A stretch of 64,000 nt of DNA from Monoplex corrugatus (GCA_030674185.1 JAPXFY010000021.1:73573169-73637168), one strand, 5' to 3'. Numbered from the stretch's first letter, positions 47,561-53,199 are shown. Translations and numbers: made by a program. Notes: generated from the letters alone by a model not told the origin.

Positions 47561-48222
47561 TGTGTGTGTGTTTGTGTGTATGCACATATACAAGCAAATA
47601 TGTGTGGCCATGTAAAGTGTAAATTTGTATGATGTATAAAACTGCCCATGCAGGGACATGTATGTTGTATGCAAGTGCATGTGCACATATACATGCAAGC
47701 GTATGTGAGGGACATGCATGAAAAAGTATGGTGTGTATATATATATATGTAACCATACATGCAGAGAAATATGTATATGTGTGCACATATATGTGCTCAT
47801 GCGTGCAAGTGCGTATATGAATATACAGGAGTGAATATATATACAATGTGTATACAGTGAGCATGTGCAGGCACATATTTACATATATCTTTTATATGAA
47901 TGTGTTAATATACACGGATCTGTGAACGCAAAACGTGTGCATAGGGGCGTAAATGCATATATTTGAAATACATACACCCTTAAACACATAAACGTCACAT
48001 CATACAGAAAACAACAAAAGACAAAGAAAACTCACTGGACAGGGCAGTAATGTATAATAGAATCGACCCAATCCATGACGTGTCGAAGTGGGATTCATAA
48101 AAAATATCCTTGAAGACAACATGGAAAACGCCCAGGCTGTAGGTCACCCCGCACACGATGAACTGCGTGAAGAAGGCTGCCACCACCACCACCCATCTCT
48201 CACAGCCTCCTTCCTCCTCCAT
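13750..48222 (-). CDS. SLC16-type monocarboxylate transporter-like gene (7 coding exons)
   Basis: Coding exons, in transcript order, are 48222-48036, 33895-33752, 30861-30617, 19695-19450, 18870-18627, 17558-17508 and 13967-13750. Every intron is GT-AG and the phases match (1,1,0,0,1,1), giving 1335 nt and 444 residues, a normal length for the family. The translation follows the SLC16 layout throughout: a degenerate EGGCERW in place of the usual first motif, TSWIGSILL in TM2, [15 protein letters not shown] in TM5, [20 protein letters not shown] in TM6, [10 protein letters not shown] after TM7 and a retained TM8 arginine in FCSRM. SLC16 proteins sit in membranes and move monocarboxylates, thyroid hormone, aromatic amino acids or creatine. 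The substrate here cannot be read from sequence. The acidic TM8 partner of that arginine, known from MCT1-4, is absent, so a lactate carrier is unlikely. The central loop is short, and an extra in-frame exon in intron 3 cannot be excluded. SLC16 membership is near certain; the member is unknown. Confidence 0.93.
13947..14735 (-). repeat. 55-bp tandem array made of the terminal exon's splice acceptor
   Basis: About 15 units, counting the one in the gene. On the minus strand each unit has about 34 nt of intron ending in the acceptor GTTATATCCCCAG, then about 21 nt of exon (GCTCCTGTCTACTATGGAGC). The array copies then turn into TGTAGAGAATAA, while the true exon continues as TCCATCATCATG. The 13 inner copies, the exon's own included, retain the AG|GCTCCTG junction. 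One unit near 14650 lacks it, and the outermost unit (about 14700) is diverged and reads CATGTCCACAG|GC. Unit length varies slightly (53-56) through small deletions. Confidence 0.95.
14820..15140 (+). mobile_element. SINE family B copy
   Basis: The head GTAGTCAGGTGGATAAATGT and the B-box-like GGATTCAATCC mark a tRNA-derived start. The body has tgttaaagatcctgtacgtc and gacctatggaaacatgac..cagcatgc. A 41-bp segment (gtctggattcaatcctactt...) is directly duplicated at 14873-14955. The family recurs at 48328-48600, 20100-20225 and, inverted, 57575-57866. Confidence 0.7.
15160..15665 (+). repeat. Dispersed repeat Y, longer copy
   Basis: Starts ttgttgtttaaagcccag and runs through atatcagggctataaccgct, acttaatacatgt, gtgaatggacc and gaggaaatttcagaagg-gggga-actatt to a gaaagagc end. 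It matches 20660-20990, which is shorter. The internal boundary and origin (SINE or LINE 3' end) are unknown. Confidence 0.7.
15985..16445 (+). mobile_element. SINE family C copy with internal triplication
   Basis: The B-box-like GAGTTCAAACC at about 16027, CATTGTGGGATTTTC and a tail TCTCAATCCAATATAGAACT identify the family. The middle 65-bp segment (cacaatgtagtctcacccac...cttaattctcctgac) is present three times in tandem at about 16137-16329. Confidence 0.75.
16621..16672 (+). repeat. (CAGA)n microsatellite
   Basis: cagacagacagacagaca run, followed by imperfect repeats to about 16672. Confidence 0.9.
16958..17325 (+). mobile_element. SINE family C copy, most complete
   Basis: The A-box-like CAGTGGTTAGCACAATGG and B-box-like GGGTTCAAATCCCC are spaced as in a tRNA. 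The body has TTTTTGTGGGATTTTTCAGCC, the cgaatgtgtcgttgagggtgctg block and a tail with atagatgaaactctacagca. Confidence 0.8.
17508..17558 (-). CDS. Transporter exon 6, 51-nt microexon
   Basis: The acceptor is atttcatttcag and the donor is G|GTAAGT. The exon is phase 1 to phase 1 and encodes [18 protein letters not shown] with its borders. This is the short TM11-TM12 loop of SLC16 proteins (family pattern G-L-L/I-x-D/E-x(3-6)-Y-x-x-x-F-Y-x-A-G). It was found by looking for the piece missing between exons 5 and 7. Because 51 is a multiple of three, skipping would leave the frame intact but remove the loop. Confidence 0.9.
17560..18395. other. Intron 5 without recognised genes
   Basis: Low-complexity A-rich runs (17690-17705, 18068-18087) and short CA runs. 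No further exon of the transporter is needed here, because exons 5 and 6 join in phase. Confidence 0.5.
18398..18490 (-). mobile_element. LINE family A, 3' end only
   Basis: Reverse complement of the end of the 49936-51497 copy: tail (ATG)n, CACCTGATGATGATG, and the codons for the last residues around R-S-I-I-A-N. A strongly 5'-truncated copy inserted in intron 5 in the same sense as the gene. Confidence 0.8.
18627..18870 (-). CDS. Transporter exon 5 (TM9, TM10, most of TM11)
   Basis: The acceptor is ttgttttaacag and the donor is GCAG|GTGTGT. It enters in phase 0 after GAG of exon 4 and leaves in phase 1. It encodes TM9 ([20 protein letters not shown]), TM10 ([18 protein letters not shown]), the loop [19 protein letters not shown] and the TM11 signature [10 protein letters not shown], which corresponds to the family's GxxxGPPxAG. 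The intron to exon 4 is only 579 bp, the shortest in the gene. Confidence 0.93.
18938..18962 (+). repeat. G-run of about 25
   Basis: Uninterrupted G homopolymer within intron 4 of the transporter, 70 bp upstream (on the transcript) of exon 5's acceptor. The length is uncertain. Confidence 0.8.
19254..19300 (+). repeat. (GT)n microsatellite
   Basis: Perfect GT run on the plus strand in intron 4. Confidence 0.95.
19450..19695 (-). CDS. Transporter exon 4 (TM7, TM8)
   Basis: The acceptor is tgtttcag and the donor is GAG|GTGAGA, with phase 0 at both ends. The 82 codons encode a short rest of the central loop ([16 protein letters not shown]), TM7 ([15 protein letters not shown]) with the following [10 protein letters not shown], and TM8 ([20 protein letters not shown]). 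The arginine in FCSRM matches the TM8 arginine that is functionally important in MCT1. The aspartate four residues before it in MCT1 is an alanine or isoleucine here, as in most orphan SLC16 members. Confidence 0.93.
19820..20032 (+). repeat. Interrupted (GT)n and (CA)n microsatellites
   Basis: GT blocks separated by single extra bases at 19827-19933, then (AC)n at about 20000-20028. The GT and CA blocks can pair as an imperfect hairpin. Confidence 0.9.
20100..20225 (+). mobile_element. SINE family B fragment
   Basis: agtcatgtcagactgaggtggctcatggaaaacccagcat, then agagtctgcatactgtgcag and ataccgcctgca. This is the same segment that has been amplified at 48595-49135, here as a single copy. 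Confidence 0.65.
20660..20990 (+). repeat. Dispersed repeat Y, second copy
   Basis: Matches 15160-15665 with small deletions: tgtttaaagcctagctcact, atcagggctataactgcttc, gaggaaatttcaagcac and ggggacactattagtactga. Confidence 0.7.
21089..21225 (+). repeat. (CA)n and (CT)n microsatellite
   Basis: CA run at 21089-21140, then CA and CT blocks to 21225. Confidence 0.95.
21355..21912 (+). repeat. 47-bp tandem array (about 12 units)
   Basis: ACAATCTGACTGACAATCAG plus ctctacccaacaaaaacatctgccata. Units differ by CCC/CC, AAAA/ACAA and one 6-bp duplication near 21860. Confidence 0.95.
22175..22275 (+). repeat. (CA)n microsatellite
   Basis: About 100 bp of CA with a central TATACATG interruption. Confidence 0.95.
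22575..22965 (-). pseudogene. LINE family A, internally deleted in frame
   Basis: The minus-strand translation begins [20 protein letters not shown], continues [24 protein letters not shown], and joins directly to [20 protein letters not shown] and a [13 protein letters not shown] end. In the 49936-51497 copy these two parts are about 1.3 kb apart, with the catalytic RT between them. The junction lies in similar gcaccagg/ccaggacc sequences and the frame stays open. The 3' tail (CATCATCAGGTGCCTTGCC on the plus strand) is duplicated in tandem at 22594-22665. Confidence 0.85.
23000..25350. other. Low-repeat part of intron 3
   Basis: No tandem array and few dispersed repeats. CpG-containing sequence around 23160-23660 and a run of C then T at 24825-24915. 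No splice-bounded ORF was recognised. It may be flank of the RAG1-N-like remnant or older transposon DNA. Confidence 0.4.
25354..25716 (+). pseudogene. RAG1 N-terminal-domain-like ORF remnant
   Basis: One frame from the ATG at 25354 reads through 121 codons, interrupted only by adjacent TAA and TGA at 25540-25545. Before the break are [16 protein letters not shown], then [10 protein letters not shown] and EDVVYS. After the break are VHQCSVCSV and [10 protein letters not shown], ending in a stop. The pattern H-x-x-R/K-L-x-x-L-C-R-x-C-G, a middle acidic D-x(3-5)-P-S-K-like spot (visible in the +1 frame as IPSK) and H-x(1-4)-C-x-x-C followed by GGRP-K-R resembles the zinc-binding N-terminal region of RAG1. 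That region has relatives in molluscan mobile elements. No RAG1 core or other transposase was found nearby. The family call is by eye and needs a profile search. Confidence 0.5.
26179..26381 (+). other. Unrecognised short ORF behind an acceptor-like site
   Basis: A pyrimidine-rich CATTTCCCCCAG at about 26168-26179 precedes TTAAACGCCAG and an ATG at 26193. The ORF gives 62 residues rich in Arg, His and Gln ([20 protein letters not shown]) and ends at TAA. It might be a further exon of the same dead mobile element, or chance. It is on the opposite strand to the host gene. Confidence 0.2.
26400..27600. other. Intron 3 DNA with a duplicated motif and a G-run
   Basis: gattcacatgcaaaatttca occurs at about 26649 and 26822 in the same orientation, suggesting two relics of one element. 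A G-run of about 22 lies near 27070-27092. No gene seen. Confidence 0.5.
27610..28018 (+). repeat. CA-rich and GATA-rich simple sequence
   Basis: Imperfect CA repeats at 27610-27745 and 27910-27960, then GATA/TATA at 27961-28018, which is the target of the transposon that follows. Confidence 0.85.
28621..28721 (+). CDS. Candidate first coding exon inside the transposon
   Basis: GCTGCCATGG gives an ideal initiation context. The exon encodes [20 protein letters not shown] and 13 more residues, Ser/Thr/Asp-rich, ending at TTG|GTAAGTTAA, an excellent donor. No downstream exon was identified before the right terminus, so the copy is probably internally deleted. It is on the opposite strand to the transporter. 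The sequence is not one I recognise. Confidence 0.4.
28781..28902 (+). repeat. Partial copy of the 53.7-kb inverted-repeat element
   Basis: gatccaaaacaagtgcgact, gcccaagcaaacaggaacca, gaagaacaagaaaaccaatg and acaagacaaaacaac match the arms at 53733-53863 and 54000-54120. Confidence 0.7.
29745..30615. other. Intron 3 without recognised features
   Basis: Short CA and T runs only. Nothing coding beyond the exon that ends at 30617. Confidence 0.5.
30617..30861 (-). CDS. Transporter exon 3 (TM4 end, TM5, TM6)
   Basis: The acceptor is cttccccacag. The donor AAG|GTGTGT at 30617 keeps phase 0 with exon 4; an alternative inner donor (CCCAG|GTCTAC) would break the frame. The encoded segment begins [15 protein letters not shown], then has the [17 protein letters not shown] region equivalent to the family's YFxKRRALAxGIAxAGS motif, and ends with [24 protein letters not shown]. 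That ending is the most conserved block of SLC16 TM6. It closes the N-terminal six-helix bundle, and the residues RSTDK start the cytoplasmic central loop. Confidence 0.95.
30930..31110 (+). repeat. Three degenerate ~60-bp units
   Basis: CTAAACTAAACAGTTCAGAGTTAAAGCTG-type sequence recurs near 30930, 30975, 31032 and 31088 with substitutions; probably an old tandem duplication. Confidence 0.6.
31715..31800 (+). repeat. Element X fragment
   Basis: caagagggattcactgcact, gactcctgagcttgtgcaaa and tgctggcaaggtcttgaaa follow the left and middle landmarks of element X. The copy stops before the segment that formed the 38-bp array. Confidence 0.6.
31905..32672 (+). repeat. 51-bp tandem array (about 15 units)
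   Basis: GTAACACTACTTTGGGTTCT plus tgcgacaaatacactagtcatgagtctcttt. Two units lack CTCTTT or similar. A period of 17 codons keeps several frames open on both strands (up to 237 codons). Not a gene. Confidence 0.95.
32850..33234 (+). repeat. Long (GT)n microsatellite with GAGT blocks
   Basis: Nearly 400 bp of GT on the plus strand with (GAGT)n at 33055-33080. It lies in intron 2, so the transcript carries CA repeats. Confidence 0.97.
33240..33750. other. Intron 2 proximal part
   Basis: AT-rich, with no repeat family or coding signal recognised up to the donor of exon 2. Confidence 0.5.
33752..33895 (-). CDS. Transporter exon 2 (end of TM2, TM3, start of TM4)
   Basis: The acceptor is cttcttacag and the donor is G|GTGAGT. 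The exon is in phase 1 at both ends, so its 144 nt could be skipped in frame. It encodes [20 protein letters not shown] and continues through TM3 to [10 protein letters not shown]. This aligns without gaps to the SLC16 stretch that follows TM2: the loop with an R before TM3, then a glycine-rich TM3 and TM4. On the 5' side of the transcript the exon directly abuts the 46-bp tandem array at 33945-36185, which starts only about 50 bp from the splice acceptor. Confidence 0.92.
33945..36185 (+). repeat. 46-bp tandem array (about 48 units)
   Basis: GATCATTGACTCAATCACTG plus agtccctaattacacatgtgcactat. Variants include GATTCAATC for GACTCAATC, GAGCCCC for GAGTCCC, and longer units with AGTACATGCATGCATAACC. 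A stretch at 34390-34620 is heavily scrambled by indels. It fills the intron 1 side of the exon 2 acceptor. Confidence 0.97.
36298..36570 (+). repeat. (GT)n microsatellite, interrupted
   Basis: GT blocks with GTGTGC and ACGCGCGC interruptions. Confidence 0.95.
36575..36960 (+). repeat. ~190-bp direct duplication
   Basis: The stretch cagtgtgcatcttttcatga .. aagaaaactccaattgtac .. ggtgcatggaaaat starting near 36578 is repeated from about 36798 with small differences. Both copies share the downstream aggaaaa-gagattttcattt. Confidence 0.8.
37095..37172 (+). repeat. (GA)n microsatellite
   Basis: About 75 bp of GA with one GG interruption, ended by GTGTGTGCGCGCGCG. Confidence 0.97.
37260..38220. 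other. Intron 1 stretch without recognised genes
   Basis: AT-rich. Short gtgaaagggttaa motifs near 37460 and 37500 recur elsewhere (20450, 20540), but no element boundary was found. Confidence 0.4.
38225..38330 (+). repeat. (CA)n, (CG)n and (GATA)n
   Basis: CA at 38225-38280 with a CGCGCGCG core, then ten GATA units at 38285-38327. Confidence 0.95.
39108..39795 (+). pseudogene. CR1/L2-like LINE, C-terminal end and 3' UTR
   Basis: The frame reads [59 protein letters not shown], then [15 protein letters not shown] and [10 protein letters not shown] before a stop at 39515. This is the diagnostic tail of CR1/L2-type reverse transcriptase ORFs. The 3' UTR contains a GT/GC microsatellite (39655-39710), then TATCAAGATTCTGTGCTATA and the (ATT)n end. 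The copy is 5' truncated. Confidence 0.9.
39800..41570. other. Intron 1 stretch without recognised genes
   Basis: No repeat family recognised. T-runs near 40975-40990. Nothing with splice-bounded coding potential was noticed on either strand. Confidence 0.4.
41573..41992 (+). mobile_element. SINE family A copy
   Basis: ataaagcacccagctaggat, the B-box-like GGTTTGATTCCC, acaagatcccaccaca and tcacagacacaggtaaacaa, with the tail AACCCAATCCAATCCAAC. It is directly followed by a family C copy, giving a SINE-SINE pair. A 228-codon minus-strand ORF across the pair is antisense of these SINEs. Confidence 0.75.
41993..42275 (+). mobile_element. SINE family C copy feeding a satellite
   Basis: GTGTGTTCGAACCCCATCAG (B-box), CATTGTGGGCTTTTCCACCC, and atttcacggatgactcactgagggtg match the 16958 copy. 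Its 3' tail TCTCAATCTAGATTGTAACT is the first unit of the 67-bp array. Confidence 0.8.
42275..43478 (+). repeat. 67-bp tandem array (about 18 units) from a SINE tail
   Basis: CATCTCAATCTAGATTGTAA, CTCCACAGTATCTTGATCAT and CATCCTCATCACAGTCATCA plus TCACACT. The tail of the family C SINEs at 16410 and 17270 has the same order in single copy (tctcaat/ttcaacc, tagat-gaaact, acagca-tatgattatca, catcattg). Confidence 0.95.
43857..44480 (+). repeat. 45-bp dimeric tandem array (about 13 units)
   Basis: Two related half-units alternate: GTTTCATTTTTATAGTGTTT and GTTTCATTTTTGTAGTGTTT-GCTGT. The first few units (43860-43980) are irregular and show the half-unit origin (cagtttgctgtg). Confidence 0.93.
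44770..45310 (+). repeat. ~76-bp tandem array with deleted units (about 7)
   Basis: ACTATACCTGTCTCATTTTA, ACATGCCAATCACGTTGGTC and ACATCAGTTTTATCTACTGT plus ttgttatcttttcaac. Two units lack the central ACATGCC..ATCAG part. Confidence 0.93.
45310..45425 (+). mobile_element. tRNA-like SINE head, fragment
   Basis: GGTCTAAGTTCGAAGCTGCC resembles a B box and surrounding stem. No body matching the other families. It is followed by G-rich and GT-rich DNA to 45660. Confidence 0.35.
45745..45980 (+). mobile_element. SINE family D copy
   Basis: GAGTGGCAGAATGGTTCAGA (A box) and GAGGTTCCAGGGTTTGCTCC (B box) are spaced as in a Leu/Ser-type tRNA. The body has tcctcagtttgaccgtaaaa and cacgcttaagatcccacagc. 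Only this copy was seen. Confidence 0.6.
45985..47130 (-). repeat. 51-bp tandem array (about 22 units) from an inverted SINE B segment
   Basis: On the plus strand: GCATGCATGGTGGGTGTTTT, CATGTTACCATAAGCCGTAT and GTTTTCAGTGG. The reverse complement of SINE B at 48560-48597 reads GGCATGCATGCTGGGTGTTT-TCATGTTTCCATAAGCC, almost the same. The array's right end (ccataagccatgtgacactgacatg) also follows SINE B. The 17-codon period opens ORFs of 431 and 385 codons. These are artefacts. Confidence 0.93.
47520..47900 (+). repeat. GA, GT and TA-type simple sequence
   Basis: (GA)n at 47533-47560, (GT)n at 47560-47580, then imperfect TGCACATATA repeats to about 47900. Confidence 0.85.
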
Positions 48223-48261
48223 GCTGGCCTTACGGTTGGTAGTCACCACATCATTTAGACC
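48036..48261 (-). CDS. Transporter exon 1 of the coding part (start codon, TM1, most of TM2)
   Basis: The acceptor reads cttgctcag before 48261 and the donor is A|GTGAGT after 48036. The start is placed at 48222, because GCCAGCATGG is a strong Kozak context and the SLC16 homology begins four residues later. The 39 nt before it belong to the 5' UTR and contain a three-codon upstream ORF. Residues 1-62 carry the degenerate signature EGGCERW, where the family has D/E-G-G-W/F-G/A-W. TM1 follows ([17 protein letters not shown]), then [15 protein letters not shown], the TM2 start diagnostic of the family. The acceptor upstream of the ATG means at least one untranslated exon lies further 5'. The reading frame is open upstream of the ATG within the exon, so a longer N-terminus is possible. 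Confidence 0.9.
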
Positions 48262-48327
48262 CTGAGCAAGACATAAGGAGAAAAACGTCATTTTTCAAAA
48301 AAAACGTATTTTATGCATACATAATCA

Positions 48328-48600
48328 TGACAGGTGCAGTAGTCAAGTGTATAACTATAAGACCAAGATGTCAGACTTCCAATCAGAACGTGTCGTTCAA
48401 CCCTGCCTCCCTAAAAGGTGAACATTTTTCCAATCTCTCTGATAAACACATACATTTGTGCAGATCTGTAAATGTCTAAAGTCCCTTTGTGTGTATATAT
48501 GCCTGCAGAACATCAAGTTTGCAAGTTAAAGATCCTAAAAGTCATGTCAGCATCTGTGGCTTATGGAAACATGAAAACACCCAGCATGCATGCCTACTGA
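48328..48600 (+). mobile_element. SINE family B copy feeding a satellite
   Basis: gacaggtgcagtagtcaagtg, agatgtcagacttccaatca, gttaaagatcctaaaagtca and ggcttatggaaacatgaaaa match 14820-15140. Its end CTACTGAAGACAGAGTATGC is the first unit of the 35-bp array. It lies 67 bp upstream of the acceptor of coding exon 1. Confidence 0.75.
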
Positions 48601-49135
48601 AGACAGAGTATGCAGACTGTCAGCAACATACTGAAGACAAATATGCAGACTGTGCAGCAACATACTGAAGACAGAGTATGCAGACTGGTATGCAAGCTCA
48701 CACATACTGAAGACAGAGTATGCAAACTGTGCAGCAACATACTGAAGACAGAGTATGCAGACTGTGCAGCAACATACTGATAAGAAGAAAAGTATGCAGA
48801 CTGTGCAGCAACATACTGAAGACAAGTATGCAGACTGTGCAGCAACATACTGAAGACAGAGTATGCAGACTGTGCAGCAACATACTGAAGACAAAGTATG
48901 CAGACTGTGCAGCAACATACTGAAGACAGAGTATGCAGACTGTGCAGCAACATACTGAAGACAGAGTATGCAGACTGTGCAGCAACATACTGAAGACAAA
49001 GTATGCAGACTGTGCAGCAACATACTGAAGACAGAGTATGCAGACTGTGCAGCAACATACTGAAGACAGAGTATGCAGACTGTGCAGCAACATACTGAAG
49101 ACAGAGTATGCAGACTGTGCAGCAACATACCGCCT
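48595..49135 (+). repeat. 35-bp tandem array (about 15 units) from a SINE B segment
   Basis: ACTGAAGACAGAGTATGCAG plus actgtgcagcaacat. The single-copy equivalent is at 20165-20205. After the array the SINE continues (ataccgcctgcaaagtattgg). Confidence 0.95.
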
Positions 49136-49239
49136 GCAAAGTATTGGCTAAACGATGTGCATACAAACATCCAAGAAAAAACTGGAACTCTCAAAAATAT
49201 TTTTCTCAAGTACATAATCAAGATTGATGTACATGCATC

Positions 49240-49435
49240 TGTGTGTGTGTGTGTGTATGTGTATGTGTTGTTTTTGATGTGTGTATGGTGTGTTGTGTTG
49301 TGTTGTGTGTGTGTGTGTGTGTTGTGTTGTGTGTGTGTGTGTTTTGTGTGTGTGTGTGTGCGCGCGTGCGCATGCTTGCATGCGTGTGTGTGTGTGTATG
49401 TGTGTGCTCATGTGTTTGTGTGTATGTGCTTGAAT
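49240..49435 (+). repeat. (GT)n with GTT and GC interruptions
   Basis: Interrupted GT microsatellite. Confidence 0.95.
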
Positions 49436-49673
49436 AATGTAAGAGACAAGAGAAGGTGACTTATTGTTAGTATTATCAACATATTTATCTCAACAACAAC
49501 AACAACAATCTGACTTCCAAAGAGACAGCTATAATGAGTAACACATATGGTAACAAGAAAACTTCATGTAAATTTTTTTAAAAAGGTGGGGGTAGGTAGG
49601 GGTAGGGATCAGTTATTTTGTCCCTGCTGGATCATCAGAGCTGAACACAAGTCAGTCACACTTCTTCTGTTAT

Positions 49674-49892
49674 CTACATTTGTGGACTAAATCAATAATA
49701 CAAGTTACTGATAAGGCAATGCATTATCTACATTTGTGGACTAAATCAATAATACAAGTTACTGATAAGGCAATGCATTATCTTCATTTGTGGATTAAAT
49801 CAATAATACAAGTTACTGATAAGGCAATGCATTATGATTATCTTCATTTGTGGACTAAATCAATAATACAAGTTACTGATAAGGCAATGCTA
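49674..49892 (+). repeat. 54-bp tandem array (4 units)
   Basis: TATCTACATTTGTGGACTAA, ATCAATAATACAAGTTACTG and ATAAGGCAATGCAT; the last unit has an extra ATGAT. Confidence 0.93.
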
Positions 49893-49935
49893 TGCACAGT
49901 CAACTCTGGGCTTAAATTTAAACATTAATACATGT

Positions 49936-51497
49936 ATACTGTATGAGGATGACAGAAACGAAGAACATATTATAAAAAAGAACTTTGAAGGACCACCCAT
50001 AATGAAAGATGAAGTTAGAGCAGCACTGAAAAAGATGAAACCAGGAAAAGCCCCAGGACCAGACAACATTACTACAGAGATGATTGAAGCCCTGGAGGAA
50101 TTTGGCATAGAAAAAATAACAGTCCTCCTAAATGAAATTTACGACACTGGAAAAATCCCCAAAGATATGTCAAAATCAATTTTCATTGCACTTCCAAAGA
50201 AGACAGGGGCTATAGAATGTGAACTCCATCACACAATCAGTTTGATGAGGCATGCACCAAAAATCCTGTTAAAAATAATCATGATGAGGACAAGGAATAG
50301 AATCAAAAGAGAAATAGCAAAAGAACAGTGTGGATTTGTGGAAAGGAAAGGAACTATTAATGTCATATACATCCTAAGAACTATCATAGAGAGGTCAATT
50401 GAGATGAATAAGGATTTGTATTTATGCTTTGTTGACTATACCAAGGTTTTCGATCAGGTACGACATGACACATGAAGAATTGATCAACCAACTGGAGAGA
50501 CTCAATGTTGATGGAAAAGATCTACGAATAATCAGGAATATGTATTGGGAACAAACAGCTGCTCTTTCCAAGATATCAAAAGAGGAGTCAGACAGGGTTG
50601 TGTTTTGTCACCAGATCTGTTTTCACTTTACAGCGAAAACATCATGAGAAACCTAGAAGAAGACACTGGATTAAAGGTTGGAGAGAAAATGATAAACACC
50701 ATTCGATACGCAGATGACACCGTGCTAATTGCAGAAAAAGAAAGGGACCTACAAAACTTTGTGAATATACTAGAAATAGAAAGCAAAGGTAAGGGGTTGG
50801 AACTAAACAGCAGGAAGACTGAAGTCATGGTGATCAGTAAACACACATGAAATCCCCTCATGCAAAATAACAGCAAATGGCACAAACTTGACACAGGTTA
50901 ATAAGTTCAAAATCAAATACCTGGGAACAGTCATTTCATCAGAGGCAGATGCACATCGGAAATAGCTGGCAGAATCGGCCAAGCCAAAACAGCATTCAAG
51001 AAGATGACAAGCATTCTTACCAACAAATGCCTATCAATTAACATCAGGAAGAGTTCTTGAATGTTATATAGAACCAATACTGTTGTACGGATGTGAGGCG
51101 TGGACAGTCAGCAAGCAAAGCCAGAGCAAGATTGAGGAGCCAAGATGTGGTTTCTAAGAAGAATGTTGAGAGTTCCATGGACAGCAAAGAAAACAAACGA
51201 GACAGTCTTGATGGAGGCAGACACAAGTAGATCACTCATAACGAAGATTAGGAAAAGACAGGCAACATTTATAGGCCATTTTATGAGGAAGGGGGAATTG
51301 GAGCACCTGGTCACAACGGGAAAGCTGGAGGGAAAGAGAGCACCAGGTAGACCCAGGGAGAAAATGCTAGATGGACTTGCGGAGTGGCTGAAGACGAGGA
51401 GGGTGGAGGAGATGCTTGGGGCAAAAAGAGACAGAGATAGATGGAGGTCCATGATCGCCAACGCCATGCAGCAGGGCACCTGATGATGATGATGACT
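49936..51497 (+). pseudogene. LINE family A (RTE-like), 5'-truncated reverse transcriptase
   Basis: The frames read, in order: [54 protein letters not shown] (RT block 1-2); EQCGFVERKGT; LYLCFVDYTKVFDQVRHD (block A); GVRQGCVLSPDLFSLYSENI (block B); TIRYADDTVLIAEKERDLQN (the YADD catalytic box); and a C-terminal [19 protein letters not shown] with a final DRWRSMIANAMQQGT. Frameshifts occur near 50470, 50600, 50850 and 51130. The 3' end is (TGA)n, as in RTE-type LINEs. N-terminal endonuclease missing. Dead copy. Confidence 0.92.
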
Positions 51498-51944
51498 GTA
51501 TGTTAGTTTTTTTCTTGTTACTGTAACATGTTACAGTCATCAAAATATTACATGATTCATGTACATACTTTTTAAACTAGATTCAATATGAAAGTTTTGT
51601 CATTTCTTTCATGTCAGAAGTGAGAAGAGATGTTAAAAATACAAATGTAGTACACTCTGTTAACATTGCAAATGACAGAGTGAAAGACAGAGACAGACAG
51701 AGAAAAAAAAGGGAGTGGGGGTGGGGGTTGGTGGTGGGACAGAGGCGAAAAGATGAAGACCAACACAAATGAAAAAAGATAAAAAAAGAAAGCTGGAAAG
51801 AGATTGATATAAAGACACAGAGACATGATGCAAAAGAGAGATGGAGAAAAGACAAATTTGCATTCTCTCTCTCTCTCTCTAGCAGAGAGAGAGTTTCAGA
51901 GCAAGAGTTTCAGAGAGAGAGTCAGAGAAAGACAGACACACACA

Positions 51945-52262
51945 CAGACAGAGGAAATGGAAACAGAGAAGCAGAGAGTAAGACAAACAGAGGAAATGGA
52001 AACAGAGAAGCAGAGAGTAAAACAAACAGAGAAAATGGAAACAGAGAAGCAGAGAGTAAGACAAACAGAGAAAATGGAAACAGAGAAGCAGAGAGTAAGA
52101 CAAACAGAGAAAATGGAAACAGAGAAGCAGAGAGTAAAACTAACAGAGAAAATGGAAACAGAGAAGCAGAGAGTAAAACAAACAGAGGAAATGGAAACAG
52201 AGAAGCAGAGAGTAAAACAAACAGAGAAAAAATGGAAACAGAGAAGCAGAGAGTAAAAACAA
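51945..52262 (+). repeat. 39-bp tandem array (8 units)
   Basis: ACAGAGAAGCAGAGAGTAAA plus acaaacagagaaaatggaa. The 13-codon period yields METEKQRVKQTEK repeats. Not a gene. Confidence 0.93.
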
Positions 52263-52413
52263 ACAGTCCCAGAGTCGATGAATTAGACAGCATCTTTTTC
52301 AACATAAGACCATTATATGAAAAGCACACCACATTAACCTTTGGAACTTCTCCTCAAATTAAAGTGTGGGCATCCTGTCATATACCACATAATGACAAAT
52401 ACAGTCACTGTCT

Positions 52414-52443
52414 CACACACACACACACACACACACACCACCA

Positions 52444-52495
<52 letters not shown>

Positions 52496-52500
52496 CCACA

Positions 52501-52571
<71 letters not shown>

Positions 52572-52575
52572 CTAA
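52414..52575 (+). repeat. (CA)n and (CACG)n microsatellite
   Basis: CA at 52414-52438, thirteen GCAC units to about 52495, then CA to 52572. Confidence 0.97.
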
Positions 52576-52747
52576 TGCAGGTAGTGTGGCACTGATAATA
52601 ACTTCATTCTGTCTTCATTCTCTATGTAAAGTGCAGTAAGTGTTCTCTGAAGTAAGACTGTCCACTGTCTCTAAATAGTAAATTCATTAAACATCGAGTT
52701 TTGCTTTGGGCAGGACTGGTGATAACCTTGCACTCTGTCTATGTGCA

Positions 52748-52778
<31 letters not shown>

Positions 52779-52939
52779 GAGATGGGGGGTGGGGTGTCAA
52801 CAAAGACAAGAGAGAAAATGAGACAGAGACAAGAAAGAGAAAAAGAGACAGAGACAGACAGAAAGACAGACAGACAGAGACAGAGTGTGTGTAGTGAGTG
52901 TTACATGTATGCACTGTGTGCCTTGAAGGGGCTACTCTC

Positions 52940-53080
52940 CATGTTTCCTCTAATCTTGACATTAATGATTAACAGATCGATAAGATAGAAACACTCTTGA
53001 CATTAATGATTAACAGATCGAAAAGATAGAAACACTCTTGACATTAATGATTAACAGATCAAAAAGATAGAAACACAGTG
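52940..53080 (+). repeat. 41-bp tandem repeat (3 units)
   Basis: CTTGACATTAATGATTAACA plus gatcgataagatagaaacact. Confidence 0.92.
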
Positions 53081-53199
53081 TCTGGAAAACTGAAGACATT
53101 CTCTATTTGTGTCAATGGTAGATGGGTGATGCAGATGACACTCAACCACCATGTGGTCCCAGTCTTCCCAACAGTCCCACAGCAGACTCAGCTCTGTGA

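Noticed and set aside
51825..52256. 143-codon METEKQRVKQTEK repeat ORF
   Set aside because: Product of a 39-bp array of 13 codons.
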